From contig NZ_JABFTX010000001.1 of assembly GCF_021404305.1 (NCBI RefSeq), forward strand, positions 620,001 through 684,000: a stretch of 64,000 nucleotides of DNA, given 5' to 3'. This DNA is from Billgrantia ethanolica (GTDB taxonomy: Bacteria > Pseudomonadota > Gammaproteobacteria > Pseudomonadales > Halomonadaceae). Positions 7,672 through 16,585 of this stretch are shown here, piece after piece. The position numbers and the translations under genes are program-made. Below the pieces are notes generated by a model. It searched no databases. It worked only from the letters and a program-made list of their open reading frames with translations, and was not told the DNA's origin. Each line of letters opens with the position of its first letter. Position 1 is the first letter of the stretch.

Positions 7672-9012
7672 TCAGTCCAGTTCGCCGATGGACTCGCCCA
7701 GCGCGTTGACCAGGCGGTCGATCTCGTCGCGCTCGACGATGAAGGGCAGGCCGAGCTGGATGGTGTCGCCGCCGTAGCGTACGTAGAAACCCTTGTTCCA
7801 GCACTTCATGGCGATCTCGAAGGGACGGCGGGCCGGCTCGCCGGGGTAGGGTTCGATCTGCAGCGCCCCGGCGAGGCCGTAATTGCGGATGTCGCTGATG
7901 TAGCGGGTACCCTTGAGCCCGTGCAGGGCCTCCTCGAAGACCGGGCTCATCTCGCGCACGCGCCCGACCAGGCGGTCGTTCTCGAGCACGTCGAGTGCCG
8001 CCAGCGCCGCGGCACAGGCCACCGGATGCCCCGAGTAGGTGTAGCCGTGGGGTAGTTCGAGCATGTAGTCCGGGCCGCCCTGCTCCATGAAGGTGTGATA
8101 GATCTCACCCTGCACGATCACCGCGCCCATGGGTACCGCACCGTTGGTCAGCTGTTTGGCCACGTTGAGGATGTCCGGCACCACGCCGAACTCCTCGGCG
8201 CCGGTCATGGCACCCATGCGGCCGAAGCCGGTGATGACCTCGTCGAAGATCAGCAGGATGTCGTGCTGATCGCAGATCTCACGCAGTCGCTGCAGGTAGC
8301 CCTTGGGCGGTGGAATCACCCCGGCTGAGCCGGCCAGCGGCTCGACGATCACCGCGGCGATGTTGGATGAATCGTGTAGGGCAATCAGCTCCAGCAGTTC
8401 CTCGGCCTTCTCGGCGCCGCGCTCGGGCATGCCCTTGGTGAAGGCGTTCTCGGCGAGCAGGGTGTGGGGCAGGTGGTCGGCGTCGATGCCCTGGCCGAAC
8501 AGCACACGGTTGGCGCCGATGCCGCCCAGGCTGATACCGCCGAAGTTGACCCCGTGGTAGCCCTTGGCGCGACCGATCAGCTTGGTCTTGGTCGGCTTGC
8601 CTTTCTTGCGCCAGTAGGCGCGGGCGATCTTCAGCGCCGTGTCGGCACTCTCCGAGCCGGAGCCGGTGAAGAACACGTGATCGAGCCCCTGGGGCATCAG
8701 TCCGCGAATCCGGTGGGCCAGTTCGAAGGCCTTGGGGTGGCCGAACTGGAACGCCGGCGAATAGTCCAGTTGGTGGAGCTGGCGCGTCACGGCTTCGGTG
8801 ATCTCCGGCCGGCAGTGGCCGGCACCACAGGTCCACAGCCCCGAGAGGCCGTCGAAAATGCGCCGGCCGTCGGCGTCGGTGAAGTAGCTGCCCTCGGCTC
8901 CCACGATGATGCGCGGGTCGCGCTTGAACTGGCGATTGCCGGTATAGGGCATCCAGTAGGCGTCCAGCTGCTCCTGGCTCAGGCCACCGTGCAGCGATTG
9001 ATGAACTGACAT
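7672..9012 (-). CDS. Omega-amino acid:pyruvate aminotransferase (beta-alanine type)
   Basis: This is a class III PLP-dependent transaminase of 446 residues that closely resembles Pseudomonas omega-amino acid:pyruvate aminotransferase. Shared features are [14 protein letters not shown] near the N-terminus, [27 protein letters not shown] (cofactor phosphate region), [15 protein letters not shown] with the PLP-ring Asp, and [14 protein letters not shown] with the Schiff-base Lys. It likely moves the amino group of beta-alanine or other omega-amines to pyruvate. The usual partner gene mmsA is not next to it. The start at 9012 (MSVHQS) is preferred over 9033. A divergent LysR gene probably regulates it. 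Exact substrate: inferred. Confidence 0.85.
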   Translation of the reverse strand: MSVHQSLHGGLSQEQLDAYWMPYTGNRQFKRDPRIIVGAEGSYFTDADGRRIFDGLSGLWTCGAGHCRPEITEAVTRQLHQLDYSPAFQFGHPKAFELAHRIRGLMPQGLDHVFFTGSGSESADTALKIARAYWRKKGKPTKTKLIGRAKGYHGVNFGGISLGGIGANRVLFGQGIDADHLPHTLLAENAFTKGMPERGAEKAEELLELIALHDSSNIAAVIVEPLAGSAGVIPPPKGYLQRLREICDQHDILLIFDEVITGFGRMGAMTGAEEFGVVPDILNVAKQLTNGAVPMGAVIVQGEIYHTFMEQGGPDYMLELPHGYTYSGHPVACAAALAALDVLENDRLVGRVREMSPVFEEALHGLKGTRYISDIRNYGLAGALQIEPYPGEPARRPFEIAMKCWNKGFYVRYGGDTIQLGLPFIVERDEIDRLVNALGESIGELD

Positions 9013-9084
9013 TTCAGCACCCTCTGTTGGCATGACCGTGATCGACGGCCTATGAGAAGCAGGCTAGGTCGAGATGAAAATAAA

Positions 9085-9104
9085 TTAAATCCAGATATTT
9101 TTAA
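9085..9104. promoter_or_regulatory. AT-rich dyad between the aminotransferase and LysR genes
   Basis: In an otherwise GC-rich region the divergent intergenic space holds TTAAA (9085-9089) and TTTAA (9100-9104) around a 10-nt centre. The stretch also contains T-N11-A spacings typical of LysR-regulator sites. It is a plausible binding site for the adjacent LysR protein, found by eye only. Confidence 0.35.
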
Positions 9105-9194
9105 GTTCACGTAAGCCATTGCTTAACTTTATGCCTGGGTGGGATATTCTCTTGAGCGATGCCTGAGACGAATGTCGAAACGAGGGAAAAGCCC

Positions 9195-10124
9195 ATGTCG
9201 CGCCGTAAGGAAACCCTTTCGGCCCAGCCCGGCGATGCCGATCTGCGCCTGCTGAAGATCTACCGCAAGGTGGTCGAGTGCGGCGGCTTCTCCGCTGCTG
9301 AGGTGGAGCTGAACATCAGTCGTGCCGCCATCAGCATGGCGATGAACGATCTCGAGACGCGCCTTGGCCTGCGCCTGTGTCAGCGCGGTCGTAGCGGCTT
9401 CGCGCTGACCGACGACGGTGCGGAAGTCTACCAGGCGACCCTGCAGCTGCTGGCCGCGGTGGAAGGGTTCCGCACCCGGGTCAACGGCCTGCATGCCTGG
9501 CTCAAGGGCGAGCTGAACATCGGCATTACCGACAACCTAGTGACCATGCCGCAGATGCATATCACCAACTCTCTCAGCGCGCTCAAGGAGCGTGGGCCGG
9601 AAGTGCGCATCAACATTCGCATGATTCCGCCCAACGAGATCGAGCTGGCGGTGCTCGACGGCCGCCTGCATACCGGTGTGATACCGGCGTTGAAGACCCT
9701 TCCCGGCTTGCACTACCGCCCGCTCTATGCGGAAACCTCGCAGTTGTACTGCGCCTCGGGCCATCCTCTGTTCGAGGTGGACGAGGTGACCGAGCAGCAT
9801 CTCGGTGAGTGCGACGCGGTGGTGCCGGCCTACGCCCAGACGCCGGAGGTCAAGGCGCTGCATGAGCCGCTCAGGGCTTCGGCCTCGGCAACCGATCGGG
9901 AAGGCATCGCCTTTCTGATCCTCTCCGACCGCTATATCGGTTATCTGCCGACCCACTACGCCGAGCGTTGGGTGGCTGGCGGCCGGATGCGCGCGCTGAA
10001 TCCCGAGCGCTGGCATTACCTCACCCACTACAGTGCCATCACCCGCAAGGGGGCTCCGCCCAACCCGGTGCTGGATACCTATCTCGAAGAGCTGCATCGA
10101 AGAGCTGCAGCGCATGATCGGTGA
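9195..10124 (+). CDS. LysR-family transcriptional regulator
   Basis: The 309-residue protein has an N-terminal winged helix-turn-helix (LRLLKIYRKVVECGGFSAAE, then LNISRAAISMAMNDLETRLG) and a LysR effector-binding domain from about residue 100. It is divergent from the aminotransferase gene and probably controls it, with an omega-amino acid or its product as a possible effector (inference). The start at 9195 has GAGGGAAAA upstream; an earlier in-frame ATG at 9159 lacks this. The C-terminal codons are altered by a 13-bp tandem duplication (10084-10109), so the native tail LQRMIGE has apparently become LHRRAAAHDR. Confidence 0.88.
   Translation: MSRRKETLSAQPGDADLRLLKIYRKVVECGGFSAAEVELNISRAAISMAMNDLETRLGLRLCQRGRSGFALTDDGAEVYQATLQLLAAVEGFRTRVNGLHAWLKGELNIGITDNLVTMPQMHITNSLSALKERGPEVRINIRMIPPNEIELAVLDGRLHTGVIPALKTLPGLHYRPLYAETSQLYCASGHPLFEVDEVTEQHLGECDAVVPAYAQTPEVKALHEPLRASASATDREGIAFLILSDRYIGYLPTHYAERWVAGGRMRALNPERWHYLTHYSAITRKGAPPNPVLDTYLEELHRRAAAHDR
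10084..10109 (+). repeat. 13-bp tandem duplication at the 3' end of the LysR gene
   Basis: TCGAAGAGCTGCA occurs twice in direct succession (10084-10096 and 10097-10109). The unit is not a multiple of three, so it shifts the reading frame of the last codons. With only one copy the gene would end LEELQRMIGE and stop a few bases further on. Confidence 0.8.
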
Positions 10125-10176
10125 ATGATCGCCAACGTGGGCGATCGGGCCCATTCCTGCTTCCAGCCGTCGCGTC

Positions 10177-11457
10177 TCAGCTCAGTACTCTCAGGCATTG
10201 CCCTGTGTGGTAGAGCGTGAAGCCACTTTCGTAGCCGGAGCTGCGCAGCGCTCTGGCCCGTATCGGCCGTGGTGTGCGAATCGGCAGGGGCAGGGCGTCG
10301 TCTTCGCCGCTGATCAGGTATCGGGCAAACCCCTTGCCCACCACGGTGCCGGTGGTGATGCCGCGGCCGTTGTAGCCGGAGACGCCCAGTACGCCCGGGG
10401 CAAGTTCGAAGAGGCGCAGTGTGTGATCGGGCGTGAAGCCGATGCGTCCCGTCCAGCTGCATTCCCACTCGACGCTGCCCAGCTGCGGAAAATAATGGCG
10501 CTGGATGCGGTTGGCCCAGCAGCGCAGGAAGGCGGCGGGCTTGCTTTCTCCCTTGCCGAGGCTGCCGAGAATCAGCCGGCCTTCGGCATCGCGGCGGATG
10601 CTGCTCAGCACCATGCGGGTATCCCAGGCGCCCTGGCGTCCCGGCAGGATCTCCTCGGCAGCCTCGCCGGACAGTGGCCGGGAGGCGACCTGGTAGAAGT
10701 GGCCGACGAAGAAATGGCGGCGGACCTCGTTCCAGCGATCCTCGGTGTAGGCGTTGGTGGCAAGCACCAGGCGCTGGGCCAGGACGCTGCCGTGAGCGGT
10801 GGTGACCCGCCAGCCGTCTCCCGCCCGTGCGACGCCGGTGGCGGCGCTATGGGTGTGCAGGTGTGCGCCGGCCGCCTTGGCGGCACGTGCCAGGCCGCGA
10901 GTGTAGGCGCTGGGGTTCAGGGTGCCGGCACGGTGATCGAGCAGGGCGCGGTGAATGCGCCGGGTGCCCAAGTGTTCCTGGCAGGCCGCTGCCTCGAGCA
11001 GTTCCACGGGCGCTCCGCGTCGCTGCAACTGCTCCGCGCGTCTTGCCAGTTCCTGCTCGCCTTTGCCGTTGTGTGCCAGGTGCAAAGTGCCGGTACGGGT
11101 CACCCGACACGCAATACCGTGCCGCTCGATCAGCGAGAAGACGACCGCAGGCGCACCGCCGAGAATCGTGTTGGCGCGCTCGCCGATCTCCTCGCCAAGC
11201 ACGCTGAGGATGTCGTCCGGTGGAATCCACAGCCCGGCATTGACGAGCCCGACGTTGCGTCCCGATGCGCCGCTGGGAACGTCGCCCGCTTCGATCAGGA
11301 CCACGTCGACGCCAGCCTCGGCCAGGTGCAGAGCGGTGCTGAGACCGGTGATCCCACCACCGATCACCAGCACATCGGTGCGGTGTTCGCCCTGCAGCAT
11401 GGCCAGCGCCAGGGGCGGCTCCGGAGAAGTATCGTGCCAGAGACAGCGTTCCTTCAT
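10177..11457 (-). CDS. FAD-dependent amine oxidoreductase, L-pipecolate oxidase-like (AmaA type)
   Basis: The 426-residue protein belongs to the DAO/DadA-like flavoproteins. The dinucleotide-binding motif DVLVIGGGITGLSTALHLAEAG lies near residues 29-50, followed by GASGRNVGLVNAG. A C-terminal FAD-contact segment, GVLGVSGYNGRGITTGTVVG, lies near 355-375. Such enzymes oxidise secondary amines or D-amino acids. The gene directly follows an ALDH7-type dehydrogenase on the same strand, the amaB-amaA pair of Pseudomonas putida, where AmaA oxidises L-pipecolate to piperideine-6-carboxylate. The ATG at 11457 has GGGAGG upstream. The substrate assignment rests mainly on this context. Confidence 0.72.
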   Translation of the reverse strand: MKERCLWHDTSPEPPLALAMLQGEHRTDVLVIGGGITGLSTALHLAEAGVDVVLIEAGDVPSGASGRNVGLVNAGLWIPPDDILSVLGEEIGERANTILGGAPAVVFSLIERHGIACRVTRTGTLHLAHNGKGEQELARRAEQLQRRGAPVELLEAAACQEHLGTRRIHRALLDHRAGTLNPSAYTRGLARAAKAAGAHLHTHSAATGVARAGDGWRVTTAHGSVLAQRLVLATNAYTEDRWNEVRRHFFVGHFYQVASRPLSGEAAEEILPGRQGAWDTRMVLSSIRRDAEGRLILGSLGKGESKPAAFLRCWANRIQRHYFPQLGSVEWECSWTGRIGFTPDHTLRLFELAPGVLGVSGYNGRGITTGTVVGKGFARYLISGEDDALPLPIRTPRPIRARALRSSGYESGFTLYHTGQCLRVLS

Positions 11458-11530
11458 TGTGCCTCCCATACGTGGAGGGTGGGGCAGGCCTCGGCAAACC
11501 GCTGCGCCGAGGCCGAGGGTGCTCTGCCGA

Positions 11531-13024
11531 TCAGTCGAACTTGATGCCCTGGGCGAGCGGCAGCTCTCTGGAGTAGTTCACGGTGTTGGTCTGGCGGCGC
11601 ATATAGCTCTTCCATACGTCGGAGCCCGATTCGCGACCGCCGCCGGTCTCCTTCTCGCCGCCGAAGGCACCGCCGATCTCGGCGCCGCTGGGCCCGATGT
11701 TGACGTTGGCGATGCCGCAGTCGCTGCCCACCGCGGAGACGAAGGTTTCCGCCTCGCGCACGTCGGTGGTGAAGATGCAGGAGGAGAGGCCCTGGGGCAC
11801 GTCGTTGTTGAGCGCGATGGCCTCGTCGAGGGTTTCGTAGCCGATCACGTAGAGGATTGGCGCGAAGGTTTCGTGGCGTACCAGGTCGTTCTGACCTGCG
11901 ATCTCGACGATGGCCGGTGCCACGTAGTAACCCTCGGGATAGCGTTCGGCGAGCTGGCGCTGGCCGCCGTATACCTCGGCACCCTGCTCGCGGGCCTGGG
12001 TCAGCACCGTCTGCATGGTGTCGAAGGCCTGGCGGTCGATCAGCGGGCCGATCAGGTTGCCTTCGAGCGGGTCGCCGATGCTGATGCCGGCATAGCTCTG
12101 CTTGAGCCGGGCGACGACCTCTGCCTGGATGGAGCGATGCACGATCAGACGGCGCAGCGTGGTGCAGCGCTGGCCGGCGGTGCCCACCGCCGAGAAGAGG
12201 ATGGCGCGCAAGGCCATGTCCAGATCGGCGCTGGGCGTCAATATCATCGCATTGTTGCCGCCCAGTTCTAGGATGCTGCGACCGAAGCGGGCGGCCAACC
12301 GCGGACCCACTTCGCGGCCCATGCGCGTGCTGCCGGTGGCGCTGATCAGCGGAACCCTGGGGTCGTCGGTCAACTGCTCGCCCGCGGCACGCTCGCCGAT
12401 GATCACTTGGCTGAGGTGCTGGGGCGCGTCATCGCCGAACTCGGCCATGGCGCGCTCGAGCAGCGCCTGGCAGGCCAGGGCGGTAAGAGGGGTCTTCTCG
12501 GAGGGCTTCCACAGCAGGCTGTCGCCGCACACCAGAGCCAGCGCCGCATTCCAGGCCCAGGGGGCGACCGGAAAGTTGAAGGCGGTGATCAACCCGACCG
12601 GGCCGAGCGGGTGCCAGCTTTCGCGCATATGATGTCCGGGGCGCTCGGAGGCGATGGTCAGGCCATAGAGCTGGCGGGATTGCCCAACGGCGAGATCGCA
12701 GATGTCGATCATCTCCTGCACTTCACCGAGCCCTTCCTGGAGGATCTTGCCGCACTCCCAGGTGACCAGTGCGCCCAGGTCTTCCTTGTGGCGGCGCAGC
12801 TGATCGCCGAACAGGCGTACCAGTTCGCCGCGACGCGGGGCGGGTACCTGGCGCCAGGCTTCAAAAGCGCGCTGCGCGTTGGCAATGGCCGTGTCGATCT
12901 CTGCGGGAGTGGCGGTTTGCACGCGCCCGATCTCGCTACCGTCGATGGGGGTGGCAACTGCGATATCGCCGTTCCGATACTGTTCGGGCGCCACGCCGAG
13001 GCGCTGCATCAGGGAGTCGATCAT
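11531..13024 (-). CDS. amaB: Piperideine-6-carboxylate / aminoadipate-semialdehyde dehydrogenase (ALDH7, AmaB type)
   Basis: The 497-residue aldehyde dehydrogenase is of the ALDH7/antiquitin group, which oxidises alpha-aminoadipate semialdehyde (in equilibrium with piperideine-6-carboxylate) to 2-aminoadipate in lysine catabolism. Visible motifs are the NAD-binding FNFPVAPWAWN, the cofactor site ISATGSTRMGREV, ELGGNNAMI with the general-base Glu, and GTAGQRCTTLRR with the catalytic Cys. The C-terminus GAFGGEKETGGGRESGSDVWKSYMRR is split here only for description; its GGEKETGGGRESGSD core is typical of ALDH7. The start at 13024 follows GGAGAAAGA. The pipecolate-oxidase-like gene lies 73 nt downstream and a LysR gene is divergent. 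Confidence 0.85.
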   Translation of the reverse strand: MIDSLMQRLGVAPEQYRNGDIAVATPIDGSEIGRVQTATPAEIDTAIANAQRAFEAWRQVPAPRRGELVRLFGDQLRRHKEDLGALVTWECGKILQEGLGEVQEMIDICDLAVGQSRQLYGLTIASERPGHHMRESWHPLGPVGLITAFNFPVAPWAWNAALALVCGDSLLWKPSEKTPLTALACQALLERAMAEFGDDAPQHLSQVIIGERAAGEQLTDDPRVPLISATGSTRMGREVGPRLAARFGRSILELGGNNAMILTPSADLDMALRAILFSAVGTAGQRCTTLRRLIVHRSIQAEVVARLKQSYAGISIGDPLEGNLIGPLIDRQAFDTMQTVLTQAREQGAEVYGGQRQLAERYPEGYYVAPAIVEIAGQNDLVRHETFAPILYVIGYETLDEAIALNNDVPQGLSSCIFTTDVREAETFVSAVGSDCGIANVNIGPSGAEIGGAFGGEKETGGGRESGSDVWKSYMRRQTNTVNYSRELPLAQGIKFD

Positions 13025-13144
13025 TCTTTCTCCTATCGTTATCATTAGAAAATGTCGTGGCATCCAGTATCGCTACCGCTGCCGAGGGGCAACAAGCGAC
13101 GATTACGACACACATCATTCCTTAATTTCATGCAAGCGGGACGT

Positions 13145-14032
13145 ATGAGTCGTCGACACCTTCCCTCTCTGGCCGGGCTGCAATGCTTCGAGGCTGCGGC
13201 TCGCCATCTCAGCTTTACCCGTGCGGCGGACGAGCTGAGCCTGACTCAGAGCGCCGTGAGCAAGCAGGTCGCTCAACTGGAGTCGATCCTGGAGCATCCG
13301 CTGTTCCGGCGCATCCGTCGGCGCCTGCACCTGACCCCCGAGGGTGCGATCTACTTGGGCGAGGCACGCAAGATCCTCGCCCAACTGGAGATGTCGACGC
13401 GCTACATGCAGTCCTACGGCGGGGAGGCGGACGTGCTCAACGTGGCGACTCTGCCCACCTTCGGCGCGCGATGGCTGATCCCGCGGCTCAACGGTTTCCG
13501 CTTTCGCCACCCCAGCATCAACCTCAACATCAGCAATCGTGTCGAACCGTTCGATATGCAGCAGGAGCGGGTGGAGGTGGCGTTCTTCTTCGGTCACGGG
13601 GCCTGGCCCAAGGCTGAGTGCATCAAGTTGCTCGAGGAGGAGATGGTGCCGGTCTGTTCGCCCCAGGCGCTGGCGGACCTGGAAGTGGAGGAGCCGCTCG
13701 CGCTGACGAGACTCGTGCTGCTGCAGAGCGCTACCCGGCCCGAGGCGTGGCACGACTGGTTCGATGCCCAGGGTCAGTACACCGAGCACAGCTACCATGG
13801 GCCGCGTTTCGACACCTTCTACATGGCGCTGCGTGCGGCGCAGGCCGGCTGCGGCGTGGCCCTGGTGCCGCGTTTTCTGGTCGACGAGGAGATCGACGAG
13901 GGCAAGCTTGTGGTGCCCTGGCCGTTCGGCCTGAAGAGCCGGGATGCCTATTACATGGCCTACCCGGAGCACATGGCCGAGCTCTACAAGGTGCGCGCCT
14001 TCATCGACTGGATACGCGAGCGCATCGACTGA
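13145..14032 (+). CDS. LysR-family regulator, GcvA-like
   Basis: The 295-residue regulator starts MSRRHLPSLAGLQCFEAAAR. Its helix-turn-helix segment, LSFTRAADELSLTQSAVSKQ, is typical of GcvA/AmpR-like LysR proteins. The effector domain begins near residue 95. It is divergent from the amaB-like dehydrogenase gene with a 120-nt gap, so it most likely controls the pipecolate/aminoadipate genes, although no operator stands out to me. An upstream in-frame start at 13052 exists, but the ATG at 13145 gives the standard N-terminus. A hairpin terminator follows the stop. Confidence 0.87.
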   Translation: MSRRHLPSLAGLQCFEAAARHLSFTRAADELSLTQSAVSKQVAQLESILEHPLFRRIRRRLHLTPEGAIYLGEARKILAQLEMSTRYMQSYGGEADVLNVATLPTFGARWLIPRLNGFRFRHPSINLNISNRVEPFDMQQERVEVAFFFGHGAWPKAECIKLLEEEMVPVCSPQALADLEVEEPLALTRLVLLQSATRPEAWHDWFDAQGQYTEHSYHGPRFDTFYMALRAAQAGCGVALVPRFLVDEEIDEGKLVVPWPFGLKSRDAYYMAYPEHMAELYKVRAFIDWIRERID

Positions 14033-14056
14033 GCCGGAAGTGTCGGCACCAACGCA

Positions 14057-14082
14057 AGCACCCCTGCCGAGGCAGGGGTGCT
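14057..14082. terminator. Hairpin between convergent LysR and acyl-CoA synthetase genes
   Basis: AGCACCCCTGCC (14057-14068) pairs with GGCAGGGGTGCT (14071-14082) in a 12-bp perfect stem with a very short loop. No clear T run follows on either strand, so it may act with Rho or as a 3' stabiliser. Confidence 0.6.
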
Positions 14083-14108
14083 GTGGTCGTCACGAGGTTG
14101 AAGAGGGA

Positions 14109-15812
14109 TCAGGCCAGACCCAGCTCGTGGGTGGCTTCCTCACGCATCTTGAACTTCTGGATCTTGCCGGTGACGGTCATCGGGAACTCGTCGACGAACT
14201 TCACGTAGCGCGGGATTTTGTAGTGGGCGATCTTGCCCTTGCAGAACTCCTTGAGCTCGTCGGCGTTGAGCTTCTGGCCTTCGCCGAGCTTGACCCAGGC
14301 CATCACCTCCTCGCCGTACTTCTCGTCGGGCACACCGATCACCTGCACGTCGGAGATGGCCGGGTGGGTGTAGAGGAAGTCCTCGATCTCGCGTGGGTAG
14401 ATGTTCTCACCGCCGCGGATGATCATGTCCTTGATGCGACCGACGATGGCGATATAGCCCTCCTCGTCCATGGTCGCCAGGTCGCCGGTGTGCATCCAGC
14501 CGGCGCTGTCGATGGACTTGGCGGTAGCCTCTTCGTTGTTCCAGTACCCCAGCATCACGCTGTAGCCGCGGGTGCACAGTTCGCCGGTCTCGCCGCGCGG
14601 CACCACCGCGCCGGTCTCGGGGCTGACCAGCTTGACCTCCAGGTGCGGGTGAATGGTGCCCACCGTGGTCACACGTTTCTCCAGCGGAGCGTCGGTCTTG
14701 GTCTGGGTGCTGACCGGGCTGGTTTCGGTCATGCCGTAGCAGATGGTGACGTCTTCCATGTTCATCTTGTCGATGACCTTGCGCATCACCTCAATGGGGC
14801 AGATCGAGCCGGCCATGATGCCGGTGCGCAGGGTGGAGAGGTCGTACTGGGCGAAGTCGGGATGCTCCAGTTCGGCGATGAACATGGTCGGCACGCCATA
14901 GAGCGCCGTGGCCTTTTCGTCGGAGACCGCCTTGAGCGTGGCTTCCGGGTCGAAGCCGTCGCCCGGATAGATCATGGTAGCGCCGTGGGTCACGCAGCCC
15001 AGATTGCCCATCACCATGCCGAAGCAGTGGTAGAGCGGTACCGGGATCACCAGACGATCCTTCTCCGAGAAGCCCATGGTGCGGGCAACGAAGAAGCCGT
15101 TATTGAGGATGTTGTGGTGGGAGAGGGTGGCGCCCTTGGGGGCCCCGGTAGTCCCCGAGGTGTACTGAATGTTGATCGGCTCGTCGAACTGCAGCGTGGC
15201 CTGGATCTCGGCCAGGTGCTCTTCGGAAACCTCGTCGGCATGGGCCAGCATGCTCTGCCAGCTGAACATGCCGGTCAGGGCGCGGTCGGCATCGAGGCAC
15301 ACCACACGCTTGAGTTCGGGCAGCTTGGCGGCCGAGAAGGTGGACGGGGCGCCTTCGCGCAGCTCGGGCGCCAGCTCTGCCAGCGTGGCCACGTAGTCGG
15401 AGGTCTTGAACTTGCCTTGCAGGATCAGCGTCGAGGTGCCGGACTGCTTGAGCGCATACTCGAGCTCATGGGTGCGGTAGCTGGGGTTGATGTTGACCAG
15501 AATGGCGCCGATCTTGGCCGTGGCGAACTGGGTGATGGTCCACTCGGCGCAATTGGGTGACCAGATGCCGACCCGGTCGCCTTTCTTCACGCCCAGCGCG
15601 AGCATGGCCCGCGCGGCCTGATTAACCGCCTGCTGCAGCTCCTTCCAGGTGTAGCGCAGTCCTTGATGCAGGCTCAGCAGGGCCTCGCCATCGGGGAAGC
15701 GCGCCACGGTTGCGTCGAAACAGTCGCCAATGGTCTCGCCTTTCAGCGGTGTATCGCTGATGCCGCTGACGTAGCTGTTCTGGGCGCGTTGTTGAAGTGC
15801 TTGGCGTGTCAT
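14109..15812 (-). CDS. AMP-forming acyl-CoA synthetase
   Basis: This member of the ANL superfamily (567 residues) adenylates a carboxylic acid and transfers it to CoA. Seen in order: the P-loop-like [43 protein letters not shown], the hinge region [20 protein letters not shown], and the C-terminal catalytic Lys in [14 protein letters not shown]. The length and motifs fit medium- or branched-chain acyl-CoA ligases of the FadD/AcsA-like group. The LiuR-like regulator gene lies 112 nt upstream on the same strand and the valine-degradation operon beyond it, so a branched-chain or short/medium fatty acid substrate is likely (inference). The start at 15812 is chosen; the frame extends upstream with no homology. 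Confidence 0.85.
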   Translation of the reverse strand: MTRQALQQRAQNSYVSGISDTPLKGETIGDCFDATVARFPDGEALLSLHQGLRYTWKELQQAVNQAARAMLALGVKKGDRVGIWSPNCAEWTITQFATAKIGAILVNINPSYRTHELEYALKQSGTSTLILQGKFKTSDYVATLAELAPELREGAPSTFSAAKLPELKRVVCLDADRALTGMFSWQSMLAHADEVSEEHLAEIQATLQFDEPINIQYTSGTTGAPKGATLSHHNILNNGFFVARTMGFSEKDRLVIPVPLYHCFGMVMGNLGCVTHGATMIYPGDGFDPEATLKAVSDEKATALYGVPTMFIAELEHPDFAQYDLSTLRTGIMAGSICPIEVMRKVIDKMNMEDVTICYGMTETSPVSTQTKTDAPLEKRVTTVGTIHPHLEVKLVSPETGAVVPRGETGELCTRGYSVMLGYWNNEEATAKSIDSAGWMHTGDLATMDEEGYIAIVGRIKDMIIRGGENIYPREIEDFLYTHPAISDVQVIGVPDEKYGEEVMAWVKLGEGQKLNADELKEFCKGKIAHYKIPRYVKFVDEFPMTVTGKIQKFKMREEATHELGLA

Positions 15813-15924
15813 CGTGTTACCCGTCTTGTTGTGGCAGTTGGAGTCGGTTGACGATGGGCGGGCACTGGCGTTCAGTCCGCCCTGAATTCGACGTGGCTTG
15901 GGCGCAACAGGGCAGTCGGGCGTG

Positions 15925-16365
15925 CTAGCTCTGGTCGAGGCGTTCCAGCACTTCCCTGGCCCGCATCTCGACGTCGTCGAGTTCACGCTGCATCAGGCGG
16001 ATGTCCTCGAGCTGGCGCTCCATGTTGCTGCGCTTGTCGGCCAGGATCTCCAACAGCCGCTTGAGCTGCCTGGCGTTGCCGTCGGGCATGGCGTCGTACA
16101 TCTCTATGACTTCGCGAATCTCGGCCAGCGAGAAGCCCAGACGCTTGCCGCGCAGGGTCAGCTTGAGGCGCACACGGTCCTTCTCGTGATAGATGCGGGT
16201 CTGGCCGCGACGCTCCGGTGCCAGCAACCCTTCCTGCTCATAGAAACGGATGGTACGCGGCGTCACCTCGAACATCCGGGCCAGCTCGCCGATGGAATAG
16301 GTACGACGCTGTCGCGTCAGGCTGCCGTTGACCGAGGGGCTGACTTCCGCTTTGGATATGTTCAT
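15925..16365 (-). CDS. MerR-family regulator, LiuR-like
   Basis: The 146-residue protein has a MerR N-terminal helix-turn-helix and wing ([20 protein letters not shown], then [17 protein letters not shown]) and a long C-terminal coiled-coil dimerisation helix rich in Arg, Leu and Glu. The sequence [14 protein letters not shown] with the [12 protein letters not shown] recognition helix is typical of LiuR, which controls leucine/isovalerate and other branched-chain acyl-CoA genes in proteobacteria. There are no effector cysteines, unlike metal-sensing MerR proteins. A palindromic LiuR-type site lies upstream at 16436-16451, between this gene and the divergent acyl-CoA dehydrogenase operon. The start at 16365 gives MNISKAEV. 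Confidence 0.8.
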   Translation of the reverse strand: MNISKAEVSPSVNGSLTRQRRTYSIGELARMFEVTPRTIRFYEQEGLLAPERRGQTRIYHEKDRVRLKLTLRGKRLGFSLAEIREVIEMYDAMPDGNARQLKRLLEILADKRSNMERQLEDIRLMQRELDDVEMRAREVLERLDQS

Positions 16366-16435
16366 CGTTGTTTTCCTATGAGTTGGGCGGGCCGTCCTGC
16401 AGTGTCCCTCCACATAACCGCAACACTAGACGACG

Positions 16436-16451
16436 TTAACGTTAACGTAAA
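16436..16451. promoter_or_regulatory. LiuR-type operator
   Basis: TTAACGTTAACGTAAA is a near-perfect palindrome matching the ACGT-N-ACGT core I associate with LiuR regulons in gammaproteobacteria. It stands in the divergent region between the liuR-like gene and the valine-degradation operon and could serve both. Confidence 0.65.
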
Positions 16452-16455
16452 GTGG

Positions 16456-16483
16456 TTGTCGACCAAGGGATGTATGCGATAAA
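16456..16483 (+). promoter_or_regulatory. Possible promoter of the valine-degradation operon
   Basis: TTGTCG (16456-16461) and GATAAA (16478-16483) are separated by 16 bp, each with four of six consensus matches. The pair sits directly after the LiuR-type box and directly before a 20-bp palindrome. The prediction is by eye. Confidence 0.35.
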
Positions 16484-16502
16484 ACCTAGCAAGTGCTAGG
16501 TT
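16483..16502. promoter_or_regulatory. 20-bp palindrome, putative second operator
   Basis: AACCTAGCAAGTGCTAGGTT has perfect 9-bp arms around a 2-bp centre. Its position just after the possible -10 hexamer is typical for a repressor site, and the symmetry resembles TetR-family operators. No TetR gene is adjacent. Some palindromes of this shape form hairpins instead. Confidence 0.5.
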
Positions 16503-16585
16503 GGTTGGCATGCGCTCGGCCCTGGAGGCCATGCTAGCCAGCTGCTGCTGGAAGTACGCTACGCCAAATATCTCGAGGAACCGCA

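Noticed and set aside
13944..15560. Plus-strand open frame of over 500 codons opposite the acyl-CoA synthetase
   Set aside because: The minus strand codes for a complete ANL enzyme with all motifs; the plus frame is rich in Val, Gly and His and resembles no protein.
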